From Candidatus Saccharimonadota bacterium (lineage in GTDB: Bacteria; Patescibacteriota; Saccharimonadia; Saccharimonadales; Saccharimonadaceae), in NCBI GenBank assembly GCA_905373835.1, contig CAJPUN010000003.1:1-64000 (forward strand): DNA of 64,000 bases. The letters run 5' to 3'. The position numbers and the translations under genes are program-made. Within the stretch, counting starts at the first letter, position 1, and every line of letters begins with the position of its first letter. The notes beneath the pieces were generated by a model. It did no database searches. It had not been told where the DNA came from and saw nothing but the letters and a program-made list of their open reading frames with translations. Below, one piece after another: positions 1 through 8,084 of this stretch.

Positions 1-66
1 TGGCGCTACCAAGCGCAGTGTCTGGGTTTGGCCATAGGAGGGTAGGGTGAGGGTGCGTGTATACAT
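1..66 (-). CDS. Partial hypothetical protein, N-terminus only
   Basis: Reading the minus strand, an ATG at 66-64 opens a frame with no stop to the window edge. It begins MYTRTLTLPSYGQTQTLRLV. A perfect -10 hexamer TATAAT (complement of 74-79) lies exactly 7 bases upstream of the ATG, the arrangement seen at many genes here, so the start is well supported although only 22 codons are visible. It is divergent from the GH5 gene. The product cannot be named from this fragment. Confidence 0.6.
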   Translation of the reverse strand, partial: MYTRTLTLPSYGQTQTLRLVAP

Positions 67-73
67 ACTTGTC

Positions 74-104
74 ATTATAGTTTAGCTCTATACTTTGTTA
101 TAAT
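74..104. promoter_or_regulatory. Divergent -10 elements between partial gene and GH5 gene
   Basis: Two TATAAT hexamers point in opposite directions: the complement of 74-79 for the minus-strand gene and 99-104 for the plus-strand GH5 gene. Each is followed by 7 bases and then an ATG, so transcription should start at or next to the start codon of both genes. No good -35 matches were seen at standard spacing. Confidence 0.65.
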
Positions 105-111
105 AAAGCAT

Positions 112-1080
112 ATGCATAAACCATTACGCGGTGTTAACTTGGGTGGGTGGCTGGTGCTTGAGCGCTGGATGACGCCATCGGTCTTTGCGGGCACCGATGC
201 GAGCAACGAGCATCAGCTGATGATGCAACCAGACGGCCCGGAGCGCATTGCCAAGCACCGGCAGGAATTTATGATCGAAGCGGACTTTGCCTGGCTGCAT
301 GCGCACGGTATCGAAGCGCTGCGCGTGCCGGTTGGTTACTGGGTGCTAGAAAGCCAGGACGGCTACCTCGAGGCTACCAAGCAGTTGGATTGGTGCTTTG
401 CGATGGCTCAAAAATACCATATGCGTGTCTTGCTTGATTTACATGCGGCGCCGGGTGCGCAGAACTTGGGCGACCACAGTGGGAGTGGCAACCGCATGCC
501 GCAGACGGGGTGGTACCAGGCCAAAAACCGCCGGGCAACCCGCCGTATCCTCATGCAGCTCGCTGAGCGCTATAGTGCAAGCCCGCAACTCTGGGGGATT
601 GAGCTCCTGAACGAGCCCTTTACGAAGGATTGGCTGCAGCACTGGCTGCTGCGGCTGTGGTCGCGCCGCACAACCCGCCGGTTGCGCCACATTGTACTGG
701 GCACAACGCGCATTATTATTAGCGATGCCTACCAGTTGCCACGGTGGCGCCGGGCGCAGCCCCGTGATTGGCTGGATATTCACCACTACCAGTGCTTTGG
801 GGCGGCCAACTTGGCGCTGGTGGATTATGATCAGCACGCGAGTATTGTGGATGAGTTTACCCAGACGCACCAGTCGTTGCAGCGCCCAACCATCATTGGT
901 GAGTGGAGCGCGATTTTGCCGCCCGCTATTGCCATGACTCCACCGACCATCACCGCCTACATACTGGCGCAGCAAACGGCTTTTGCCAGCGCCGACGCCC
1001 ACTTTTTCTGGAGCTATAAAACCGAATCGAACGATGGCTGGAATTACCGTTGGCTGGTAGAGCAGGGTATTCTGTCGTAG
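112..1080 (+). CDS. Glycoside hydrolase family 5, exo-beta-1,3-glucanase-like
   Basis: The 322-residue protein opens with RGVNLGGWLVLE, the hallmark N-terminus of GH5 exo-beta-1,3-glucanases of the yeast EXG1 type, and continues with the TIM-barrel motifs of the family. LLNEPF places the acid/base glutamate at E168 and IIGEWS the nucleophile at E264. H-x-YQ and FFWSYK motifs also fit. There is no obvious signal peptide, so it is probably cytoplasmic or exported by another route. Likely substrates are beta-1,3- or beta-1,6-linked glucans or glucosides. The exact specificity cannot be read from sequence. The start is fixed by TATAAT at 99-104, seven bases before the ATG. Confidence 0.85.
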   Translation: MHKPLRGVNLGGWLVLERWMTPSVFAGTDASNEHQLMMQPDGPERIAKHRQEFMIEADFAWLHAHGIEALRVPVGYWVLESQDGYLEATKQLDWCFAMAQKYHMRVLLDLHAAPGAQNLGDHSGSGNRMPQTGWYQAKNRRATRRILMQLAERYSASPQLWGIELLNEPFTKDWLQHWLLRLWSRRTTRRLRHIVLGTTRIIISDAYQLPRWRRAQPRDWLDIHHYQCFGAANLALVDYDQHASIVDEFTQTHQSLQRPTIIGEWSAILPPAIAMTPPTITAYILAQQTAFASADAHFFWSYKTESNDGWNYRWLVEQGILS

Positions 1081-1381
1081 AAGCTCGGCTTGTGTGCATG
1101 CTGAGTTGTGTGTAGTGTCTGGACGAGTAATCGATTCGAGACGGATATCATGGTGCGCTTGTTGCTCTGGGTATAGTCGAAGCATGTGTGTTGGACTGTG
1201 AGGCGTGTCATACTCATTACGCTCGAAGCGTGCGTGGTGGTTGATGATTTCTCATTTGGTGACAATCCCCCAATAATGGGCATAAGAGGCGCTGAGCGAT
1301 CGAGTATCCCTTCCAGCCATCCACCAAATCATGTATAATAAATCGAGTACGACAGCCAAGAAACGGAGGAAATGAAGAAAT
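1081..1381. other. Intergenic region before ybaB
   Basis: No convincing gene is present on either strand. The only signals are a TATAAT at 1334-1339 with a weak -35 (TTCCAG, 1311-1316) at 17 bp spacing, and a GGAGG at 1365-1369, which together serve ybaB. Confidence 0.6.
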
Positions 1382-1705
1382 ATGGCAATGGGCGACAAAA
1401 TGAAATTGGTTAATAGCGCGATCAAGGTGCAAAAAATACAGAAATCACTAGAGAAAGAGATTATAGAGGTTGATGCTGGTGATGGTGCAGTGATTGTGCA
1501 GATTGCAGCTGATATGAAGATCAAGGATATAAAGATAGACCCAAGTAAGGTGGATCTGGATAATATCCATCAGTTGGAGCATTGGCTCAAGATTGCGATT
1601 CGCGATGGTTTGGCTAAAGCAAAAGAGATTGCTGCTAAGAAGATGCAGCCACTGGAGAGAGAGCTACAATCACTGATGGGTGGGCTTGGCAACCTCGGGT
1701 TCTAG
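1382..1705 (+). CDS. ybaB: YbaB/EbfC family nucleoid-associated protein
   Basis: The 107-residue protein has the small alpha/beta YbaB fold: a charged N-terminal helix, a central strand pair around DGAVIVQIAADMKIKDIKID, and a C-terminal helix rich in Lys and Ala. The C-terminus MGGLGNLGF matches the Gly-rich tail of the family. YbaB dimers bind DNA as a clamp. It lies 5 bp upstream of recR, the conserved ybaB-recR pair. In many bacteria dnaX precedes this pair, but it is not here. GGAGG lies about 12 bases before this ATG. A second ATG six bases downstream (1388) is possible. Confidence 0.88.
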   Translation: MAMGDKMKLVNSAIKVQKIQKSLEKEIIEVDAGDGAVIVQIAADMKIKDIKIDPSKVDLDNIHQLEHWLKIAIRDGLAKAKEIAAKKMQPLERELQSLMGGLGNLGF

Positions 1706-1710
1706 CTAGT

Positions 1711-2325
1711 ATGGCAGATATTCTGCCTCATGCTCTACAGCGGGCGATAGATGAGCTAGGGCGCTTGCCAGGGGTAGGCGCACGCACGGCGGAGCGCTAT
1801 GCGTACTTTTTGCTGCGGGCTGATGGACGGACAAGCCAGGGGATTGCCCAGGCGATCACGCAGCTTCACACTGCTGTTGCAACCTGCCCCGTTACCTTTG
1901 CTCTGATGGATCCTGACCAAGATATTTCGCCGCTCTATAGCAGCCCAGAGCGCAATCGTAAGCAGATTGCTGTTGTGGAGGAGCCACTCGACATCGTGGC
2001 GCTGGAGCGCACTGGCCACTACAAGGGGACGTACCATGTGCTGGGTGGCGTCATCTCACCGATTGATGGGGTAGGGCCAGAGCAATTGCATATCCCCGAA
2101 CTGCTGGAACGTATTACTAATGACGCAGTAGAAGAGGTGATCATTGCTACCAATGCAAGTGTGGAGGGCGAGTCGACTGCGCTCTTCTTGCAGCGGCACA
2201 TTGCCGAGGCAGGCCTAACGGTACGGATGACACGCTTGGCCCGTGGCATCCCCGTTGGCGTTGACCTTGAATATGCCGACCAAATAACCCTCGGCCACGC
2301 GCTCGAGGGGCGGCGCGCGGTGTAG
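1711..2325 (+). CDS. recR: Recombination protein RecR with degenerate zinc finger
   Basis: The 204-residue length and domain order match RecR. A helix-hairpin-helix (LGRLPGVGARTAERYA, about 16-31) is followed by a zinc-finger region, a TOPRIM domain starting IAVVEEPLDIVALERTG, the GVGPEQL loop and the terminal EYADQITLGHALEGRR. RecR with RecO loads RecA at gaps. The zinc finger normally has four cysteines (CxxC...CxxC). Here only the first is present (C59). The second position is T62 and the distal pair is replaced by an ISPLYSS stretch with a two-residue insertion. The rest is well conserved, so the protein is probably functional with a metal-free finger. It is co-transcribed with ybaB. Confidence 0.93.
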   Translation: MADILPHALQRAIDELGRLPGVGARTAERYAYFLLRADGRTSQGIAQAITQLHTAVATCPVTFALMDPDQDISPLYSSPERNRKQIAVVEEPLDIVALERTGHYKGTYHVLGGVISPIDGVGPEQLHIPELLERITNDAVEEVIIATNASVEGESTALFLQRHIAEAGLTVRMTRLARGIPVGVDLEYADQITLGHALEGRRAV

Positions 2326-2333
2326 TGAAGAGA

Positions 2334-3944
2334 CTATTGTGCTGATTCTGCGTGGAGACGTCGCTGCTCTTCGGCGGCTTCTTGCTTCTCGACGAAGTCG
2401 TAAAGACAGTCGCTGACAGTGCTCCTGAGTGTATTAAGATTCTCAACATGCTGGACAAGCGCTTCCATGGGCGATGCTGCTTCGCGCGTGGTGGCCTCTT
2501 GCAAAAAGCGAAATACGTCATGATCATAACCGATACATTCAAAATAAAGCGTAGCGAGTTCGGCGCTTGGGTTGTCGCGCAGCTGTTGCGCGATCCACTG
2601 CTTGACTTTCTCACCTTCTCCTAGCTCGTCTTTGAGCAAAAGCACATAGAAATGGATTTCCTCTATCTCATCTGTTTGGTAGAAATAATAGTTCACCATA
2701 TCCCAGGCAGCCTTCCGAGCGACCGCTTGCTCGCCATGCTTGGCACAGAGCTTTACAAGATAGTAGTCGTCAAATAACCGTGAAGAAGATCGCTCTGATG
2801 GGTGCTTGGTAATGATGGCAATGTAAGCATCACGAATCCGCTGATCGAATATAAAGCGCCGGTCGTTCAATGAATTAACAACAGCGTGGAGTGTATACCC
2901 TTCATCCTCGGGTGTAATAACATAAGCGGAGGCGCGGGCTTGGCGCGTGCCGTCTGGATCTTTGCCATGTATGACATACTCGGCATCGATTTCTGCCTTG
3001 ATGTAGGGGCTGATGGCATACTGCTCGAGTTGCTGCGCCTTCGCTACGCCATCATCATCGAATTCGAGAAGGAGTTCGATGATCATGCCCAGTTCTTGCT
3101 GAGCTGATGAAATATATTGACTAACTTCTCGATCTTGCGAGAGTGTTGTTGTCGCAGGGTTATATTCAAAGTGTCGATAGGCCATTTCTTGGCAAAGGCT
3201 CGCAATCGTGCAAATGCGAGTAAAATCATGAGTATCTTGAGTATGTAAGTGGAGCGTATTGGCATCATTGAGGAGGTGATAAAAAGGCCAATCGATATCA
3301 TCGCGCTGCATATCCCTGGCAGTAGCAATACGAGTATCGAGCGATTCGCGTAGCTCCTGCAAGCGGGCTGCTCCATCTGGTGTATCACCCATTTTGATAT
3401 ACTCACGGTATCGCTGGTGAAAGAGCTCCTGTGGCTCAAGATCGGCAGGGATGGTTTGGAGCGAGACAGTGCCAGACTCATCGCGCTGGAGCTCGAGAGT
3501 GCTCGACCGCATTGCTTGTGTCGGCTGCGAATCTGGCAAAATGACATCTAGAAACTCCCAGACATCCTGCTTAATCTTGGGGAGCTCTGCGGCAAGATCG
3601 GGGATACCCTTGCTGATCTTCTGTAGGTCGCGCAGGAGATCGGTTGCGAAGCGTCTACACTCGGCAATGGCCTGTCTATCAAAATAATTATCAGCGTAGG
3701 GATCGCAATCAGAGAATCGCATAACGTGAATCAGGCTAGTAATTATCCGCCATACACTGCTACGCCAGAATAATTCATCATCTGCTATCGCCTGCTCGAG
3801 CAAATCCCGATCAAGCAGCTGCTCGCGATACTCTGCGATGTAATAGTCAATCATTGCTTTTATTTTGACTGGGTCGATTGGGAGCTGGCTTGCCTGTAGC
3901 CTTTGTTGCTGGGTAGCAGTGGTATCATCTGGAGAATTTGTCAT
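2334..3944 (-). CDS. Hypothetical alpha-helical acidic protein
   Basis: The product is a 536-residue soluble protein with no signal peptide or membrane segment, predicted mostly helical and acidic, with no motif I recognise. The C-terminal part (KVKQWIAQQLRDNPSAELATLYFE) has a helical-repeat look, which is only an impression. The start is set at the ATG giving MTNSPDD because a near-consensus promoter puts the transcription start at that codon. It converges on recR, with the two stops 8 bp apart. Confidence 0.75.
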   Translation of the reverse strand: MTNSPDDTTATQQQRLQASQLPIDPVKIKAMIDYYIAEYREQLLDRDLLEQAIADDELFWRSSVWRIITSLIHVMRFSDCDPYADNYFDRQAIAECRRFATDLLRDLQKISKGIPDLAAELPKIKQDVWEFLDVILPDSQPTQAMRSSTLELQRDESGTVSLQTIPADLEPQELFHQRYREYIKMGDTPDGAARLQELRESLDTRIATARDMQRDDIDWPFYHLLNDANTLHLHTQDTHDFTRICTIASLCQEMAYRHFEYNPATTTLSQDREVSQYISSAQQELGMIIELLLEFDDDGVAKAQQLEQYAISPYIKAEIDAEYVIHGKDPDGTRQARASAYVITPEDEGYTLHAVVNSLNDRRFIFDQRIRDAYIAIITKHPSERSSSRLFDDYYLVKLCAKHGEQAVARKAAWDMVNYYFYQTDEIEEIHFYVLLLKDELGEGEKVKQWIAQQLRDNPSAELATLYFECIGYDHDVFRFLQEATTREAASPMEALVQHVENLNTLRSTVSDCLYDFVEKQEAAEEQRRLHAESAQ

Positions 3945-3951
3945 GATATAC

Positions 3952-3980
3952 ACCATAGTGGAGGAAGAGGGAGTTGTCAA
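3952..3980 (-). promoter_or_regulatory. Consensus-like sigma-70 promoter, leaderless
   Basis: On the minus strand TTGACA (3980-3975), a 17-bp spacer and TATGGT (3957-3952) are followed by seven bases and the ATG at 3944. This is the clearest full promoter in the window and shows that a leaderless start codon can be paired with a canonical -35. Confidence 0.75.
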
Positions 3981-4122
3981 TCAAAAGAAACCTCATCCTT
4001 CCAGAATCTAGCTTTGTCACATTCTCGGAGTGGACGCGATAACTACAGAGGTTTAAAGAGAAAACAAAAGATGGCCTCATCAAGAGAAGAAACAACACGC
4101 GTTTATTTGCTATACTAAAACA

Positions 4123-4860
4123 ATGGCAAAATCAAAGAAATGGACGAAAAAGCTAACGCGTTGGGCGCAGAACAATCGCTGGGGCCTTATGAGTGCAGCG
4201 CTGGTACTTGTGCTCGTGGGTGGAGCGTATCTCGCGTGGCAGCGTGGCATGTTGGCGTGGTTTGTCAAAACGCCACAGGACACTGCAAATGTAGCGCTCA
4301 CGAGTCAAGATAATACCTTGCCTGCCTGGATGCCAGATACCGTTAAGCGCTGGCAGGGCGAGATTACCAAGCAGGCCCGACAGTATAACGTTTCGCCGCA
4401 GCTGGTGGCGATTATCATGACGCTGGAATCTGGTGGGTACCCCAAGGCGCATAGTGGTGTGGCGAGCGGTTTGATGCAGGTGACGGATAGTACAGGCAGG
4501 GAGATTGCCGCTAAGTTTGTTCGGCCAGCTCGTACTCAGTACGATCTGTATGACCCGGCAACGAGCATTGCCTTTGGCGCGGCCTACCTAGCGCACCTGC
4601 GCGATCAGCTGTGCGTGCCGCTCGGTAATCTATCCGAGAATGAGTGCGTTGAGCTCGTTGCTGCTGGCTACAATGGTGGCCCAGGTGCAGCGGGTAACCT
4701 ATACCGCGGCCGCGGGCTGGAAGCAATCGAGACCCTCAGTTACAGCCGCGATGCCATGAACCTGTGGCGCGAGCGAGTTAGTGGCAGCAGCCCCACCTAT
4801 ACACGCTGGTTTGAGCGTGGCGGCAAGAAGCTGGTAGAGAAGGCGCAGGTAGGCAACTAA
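4123..4860 (+). CDS. Membrane-anchored lytic transglycosylase (SLT domain)
   Basis: The 245-residue protein has a basic N-terminus, one membrane segment (about residues 24-42) and a soluble-lytic-transglycosylase domain. Catalytic glutamate E102 sits in the LESGG motif. It is followed by GLMQV and, later, AAGYNGGPGA, all hallmarks of the Slt70/LT family 1 fold. Such enzymes cut the MurNAc-GlcNAc bond of peptidoglycan. The topology places the catalytic domain outside. A possible role is wall remodelling or host contact (inference). TATACT at 4111-4116 is six bases before the ATG. Confidence 0.88.
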   Translation: MAKSKKWTKKLTRWAQNNRWGLMSAALVLVLVGGAYLAWQRGMLAWFVKTPQDTANVALTSQDNTLPAWMPDTVKRWQGEITKQARQYNVSPQLVAIIMTLESGGYPKAHSGVASGLMQVTDSTGREIAAKFVRPARTQYDLYDPATSIAFGAAYLAHLRDQLCVPLGNLSENECVELVAAGYNGGPGAAGNLYRGRGLEAIETLSYSRDAMNLWRERVSGSSPTYTRWFERGGKKLVEKAQVGN

Positions 4861-5007
4861 AGACCGTTAGTACTGATATAGACTCTGGTATTTTGCTTGG
4901 TTATTTCTCTGAATTTATTCCCTCAAGAGGCAGTGAAGGTGAACATTTTTTGATGCTATTCATACCTTGCACGAGGGTGTGAAAAATACCAAGAAGCTAC
5001 TCACTCG

Positions 5008-5298
5008 TTAATCTTCGGGTGATACAATGGTGCTTTGCTGATTAGTCTCAAGTTTTTGGCGCAGCATACGCGCATATAATTGAGGAAACGTCTGTGTTTC
5101 GATGAGCTCTCCATCGTAGTAAATATGGGTTTTTGGTGAAGGTGCGTCATCCTGTGTATCGCTCTTGTGAAGTGTTTGTTTAGTGCGCTCGAGAGATTTC
5201 GCACCGAGTCCCCATAAGGTTGTGATTAGCCCATTCTCATGTGATTGAGGGGTCTCGCCTGTGCTTGGCCGGTGTTGAGTATTCTCGTGGTTTGTCAT
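5008..5298 (-). CDS. Small hydrophilic hypothetical protein
   Basis: The 96-residue product is polar and has no membrane segment. The start is strongly supported by an AAAGGAGG ribosome-binding site 4 bases before the ATG. A central stretch (HIYYDGELIETQTFPQLYARMLRQ) looks like a small folded unit, flanked by disordered ends. No family is recognised. It is isolated between the transglycosylase and the DHH gene, with 147 bp free downstream of its stop. Confidence 0.65.
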   Translation of the reverse strand: MTNHENTQHRPSTGETPQSHENGLITTLWGLGAKSLERTKQTLHKSDTQDDAPSPKTHIYYDGELIETQTFPQLYARMLRQKLETNQQSTIVSPED

Positions 5299-5610
5299 AA
5301 AGCCTCCTTTACTGGTACAACTAAAATTACTACATCATGTTCCTGTTATATTGTGCAAACAAAAGCACCCCACTTGATTAGCTATGACGCAGATCGCCAA
5401 ACGTGGTAGTACCACACCTCGCTAATCACTCGGCGGAACTATCTTACCACCGGAAAGTTTTCCGAAGCAAATCCCATTCGCTCATAGTGCTTCCTTGTAA
5501 TCCATAACTGTTAATTATTAAGTGTATGACCTGCCGCGGCTTATATACCAAGCCATAAATCACCGTACCACACCTCGCGCCTGCTGGCAAATTCTGCTAC
5601 ACTAAAGAGG
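5299..5610. other. Intergenic region with repeats and small palindromes
   Basis: No gene was found. The region holds a 14-bp direct repeat (listed separately), a short palindrome GTGGTAGTACCAC (5403-5415), a hairpin CGGAA-AGTT-TTCCG near 5450-5465, and TACACT at 5598-5603, seven bases before the start of the DHH gene. Confidence 0.5.
5409..5578. repeat. 14-bp direct repeat pair
   Basis: The 14-mer GTACCACACCTCGC occurs at 5409-5422 and again at 5565-5578, a start-to-start spacing of 156 bp, with both copies in the same intergenic region. The second copy lies 20 bp upstream of the -10 of the DHH gene. Function is unknown. Confidence 0.6.
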
Positions 5611-6615
5611 ATGTTTGACGAAGTGATACGCGCGGTCCAACGCGCAGACAAAATTATTATTATCCAAGCTGAAAATCCCGATGGTGACAGTGTCGGCAGT
5701 AGCCTCGCGCTGGAGGAAATCCTGGGCGATATGGGCAAGCAGGTGACGCTCTATTGTCCGGTGGCAGTGCCCAAATATTTGCGGTATATTCGCGGCTGGG
5801 ATCGCATTACTGATGAGTTTGACAGCAGTGCTGAGTTGGCGATTATTGTTGATACCAGCGCAGATGTCTTGCTCAGCAAAGTGCTCGACGTACCGAGTGC
5901 TCGCGCCTTCCTCATGACGCACCCAGTGCTCGTGCTGGATCACCACGCGACGGAGAGTACCTTGAGCTTCGACCATACGCTCATCAATCAAGATGTGGTG
6001 GCGACTGGCGAGCTCATCTACAATCTTGCGCAGCATGCTCAGTGGGCGGTCAACCCACAAGCGGCAGAGAATCTCCTTATCGCAATCATGAGTGACAGCC
6101 TGGGCCTCACAACGCAAAACACCACGGCCGACTCCATTCAGACCGTTGCAGAGCTGACTCGGCTGGGCGCAAGCAATGCTACCATTGAGCTGCGCCGCCG
6201 CGATTTTATGAAAAAAGCGCCAGAGATCCTTCGCTATAAAGGGCGCTTGATCGAGCGGATCGAGTATATGCTAGATGGCCGCTTGGCGCTCATCCACATC
6301 CCGTGGGAGGAGATCCAGGAATATAGCGACCAATATAACCCCAGTATGCTTGTGCTAGACGAGATGCGCTTGGTAGAGGGGGTAGATGTGGCGATTGCGA
6401 TCAAGACCTACCCCGATGGCAAGCTGACTGGCAAGATCCGCAGCAATGCGCCAGTAGCGGCAATGATCGCTGGTTACTTTGGCGGCGGCGGCCATGCCTA
6501 CGCAGCGGGTTGGCGAATGTATGAGGACTACCAACTGGCGATGCGTGAGATCGTCGAGGCAGCCAGCCGGGCCTTCGTTGAGTATGATGAGAACGAGGCA
6601 GCCCATGGCGATTAA
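5611..6615 (+). CDS. DHH/DHHA1 phosphoesterase, NrnA-like oligoribonuclease
   Basis: The 334-residue protein has the DHH-DHHA1 architecture: motif I ENPDGD (21-26), a downstream metal-site aspartate in IVDTSAD, DHH (110-112) and the DHHA1 GGGGH (291-295). NrnA proteins degrade short RNAs and dephosphorylate pAp. The histidine that normally precedes motif I (H-x-N-P-D-G-D) is alanine here (A20), which removes one Mn ligand. The rest of the active site is intact. TACACT at 5598-5603 sits seven bases before the ATG. The 3' end overlaps cysS by 11 bp, so the two are co-transcribed. Confidence 0.87.
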   Translation: MFDEVIRAVQRADKIIIIQAENPDGDSVGSSLALEEILGDMGKQVTLYCPVAVPKYLRYIRGWDRITDEFDSSAELAIIVDTSADVLLSKVLDVPSARAFLMTHPVLVLDHHATESTLSFDHTLINQDVVATGELIYNLAQHAQWAVNPQAAENLLIAIMSDSLGLTTQNTTADSIQTVAELTRLGASNATIELRRRDFMKKAPEILRYKGRLIERIEYMLDGRLALIHIPWEEIQEYSDQYNPSMLVLDEMRLVEGVDVAIAIKTYPDGKLTGKIRSNAPVAAMIAGYFGGGGHAYAAGWRMYEDYQLAMREIVEAASRAFVEYDENEAAHGD

Positions 6616-8083
6616 GTTTGCTAATACACTGACCCGTCACCTCGATACATTTGTGCCGCTCCAGCCTGGCAAGGTGTCGCTCTACACCTGTGGGCCAACG
6701 GTGTATAGCTATTTACATGTTGGCAACTGGGCAGCGTATATCTACTGGGATATCCTGGTGCGCATGCTTCAGGCGGAGGGCTATGAGGTGGAGCGTGTGA
6801 TGAATATCACCGATGTCGGCCACCTAACGAGCGATGCCGATGAAGGCGAAGACAAGCTCGAGAAGGGTGCGCGCCGCGAGGGTAAGACCGCCTGGCAGAT
6901 TGCCAAGTTCTACACCGACGACTTCGTCCGCGGGATGAATGCACTGCGTTTAACACCGCCAATCCAGCTGGCCCGTGCCACCGACTACATCGATGAACAA
7001 ATCCAGCTTGCCATTACGCTCAAGCGCAAGGGGCACACCTACCAGACGAGTGATGGAATTTATTTTGATACCAGTACCTTCCCGGCCTATGCAGACTTTG
7101 CCCGGCTCGATCTGCGAGCCTTGCGGGCGGGGGCACGGATTGGCCCCAATAGCGAGAAGCGCCACGCGAGCGACTTTGCTCTATGGAAGTTCTCGCCAAC
7201 TGGTGTTAAGCGCGACATGGAGTGGCCCACGCCACCGGAGCTGCTTGACCAGATACCAACAGACGGCGCGCCAGTGATGGGCTTCCCGGGGTGGCACTTG
7301 GAATGCTCGGCGATTGCAATGCACTTCCTTGGCGCAACACTCGACATCCACACTGGTGGGATTGATCATATTCCTGTACACCACAGCAACGAGATTGCTC
7401 AGAGCGAGGCTGCGACGGGCCAACCCTTTGCCCACTACTGGCTGCACTGCAACCACCTCAAGGTCAATGGTACGAAGATTAGCAAGAGTCTGGGCAATGG
7501 CTATACCTTGGTCGATCTCGCCGAGCGGGGCTATACCCCCATGGAGTATAAGCTGTTCGTCTTGCAGAGCCACTACTCGCACGAGGGGAACTTTAGCTGG
7601 GAAAACCTCAGTGCGGCGCGCAACCGCCTACGCAAGTGGTATGAGGTAGCGTGCCTGCGCCACCAGACGTATGAGAGCCTGGATGATGACCAGCACAAGA
7701 GTGACGAGCAATCGGGCCATGTGTCGCTCCTGGCAGCGAGCGGGGCAGTGCGCGAAGCGCTCGCAGATGACCTGAATACCCCCGAAGCGCTGCGACTCAT
7801 CGACGAAGCATTTGATCGGGTGCTCGCGCGGCCGCTGGCAGCAGTGTACCATCGTGGATTGGAGGAGTTGCTAGCGGCGATTGATCAGCTACTTGGCCTT
7901 GACCTCTGTGAGTCGACGCCAGACATTACAGATGAGGCAAAGCAGCTCATCCTCAAGCGTCAGCGTGCTCGCGAAGCCCGCGACTGGCCCACAGCCGACC
8001 GCCTGCGCACCGAGCTCGCCACGCAGCACATTGCCGTGCGCGACACGCCGCAAGGGCCAGTGTGGTGGTGGGCAGAGAAATAA
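6605..8083 (+). CDS. cysS: Cysteinyl-tRNA synthetase
   Basis: The 492-residue class I synthetase has the HIGH-like motif HVGN (38-41) and KISKS (291-295). The four zinc ligands C29, C234, H259 and E263 match the spacing of the E. coli enzyme. It charges tRNA-Cys. The ATG at 6605 is chosen because the homologous N-terminus (IKFANTLTRHLD) follows directly and GAGG lies 7 bases upstream. The frame is open further upstream, but that part is inside the DHH gene. It is about 30 residues longer than the E. coli enzyme. Confidence 0.96.
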   Translation: MAIKFANTLTRHLDTFVPLQPGKVSLYTCGPTVYSYLHVGNWAAYIYWDILVRMLQAEGYEVERVMNITDVGHLTSDADEGEDKLEKGARREGKTAWQIAKFYTDDFVRGMNALRLTPPIQLARATDYIDEQIQLAITLKRKGHTYQTSDGIYFDTSTFPAYADFARLDLRALRAGARIGPNSEKRHASDFALWKFSPTGVKRDMEWPTPPELLDQIPTDGAPVMGFPGWHLECSAIAMHFLGATLDIHTGGIDHIPVHHSNEIAQSEAATGQPFAHYWLHCNHLKVNGTKISKSLGNGYTLVDLAERGYTPMEYKLFVLQSHYSHEGNFSWENLSAARNRLRKWYEVACLRHQTYESLDDDQHKSDEQSGHVSLLAASGAVREALADDLNTPEALRLIDEAFDRVLARPLAAVYHRGLEELLAAIDQLLGLDLCESTPDITDEAKQLILKRQRAREARDWPTADRLRTELATQHIAVRDTPQGPVWWWAEK

Positions 8084-8084
8084 C

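Noticed and set aside
69..104. TTGTCA at 69-74 as -35 of the GH5 gene
   Set aside because: The spacer to TATAAT at 99-104 would be 24 bp, too long; the sequence overlaps the -10 of the divergent gene instead.
439..1185. Long minus-strand frame opposite the GH5 gene
   Set aside because: It lies antisense to a well-conserved enzyme, and its predicted product is Arg/Pro/Gln-rich with no family features.
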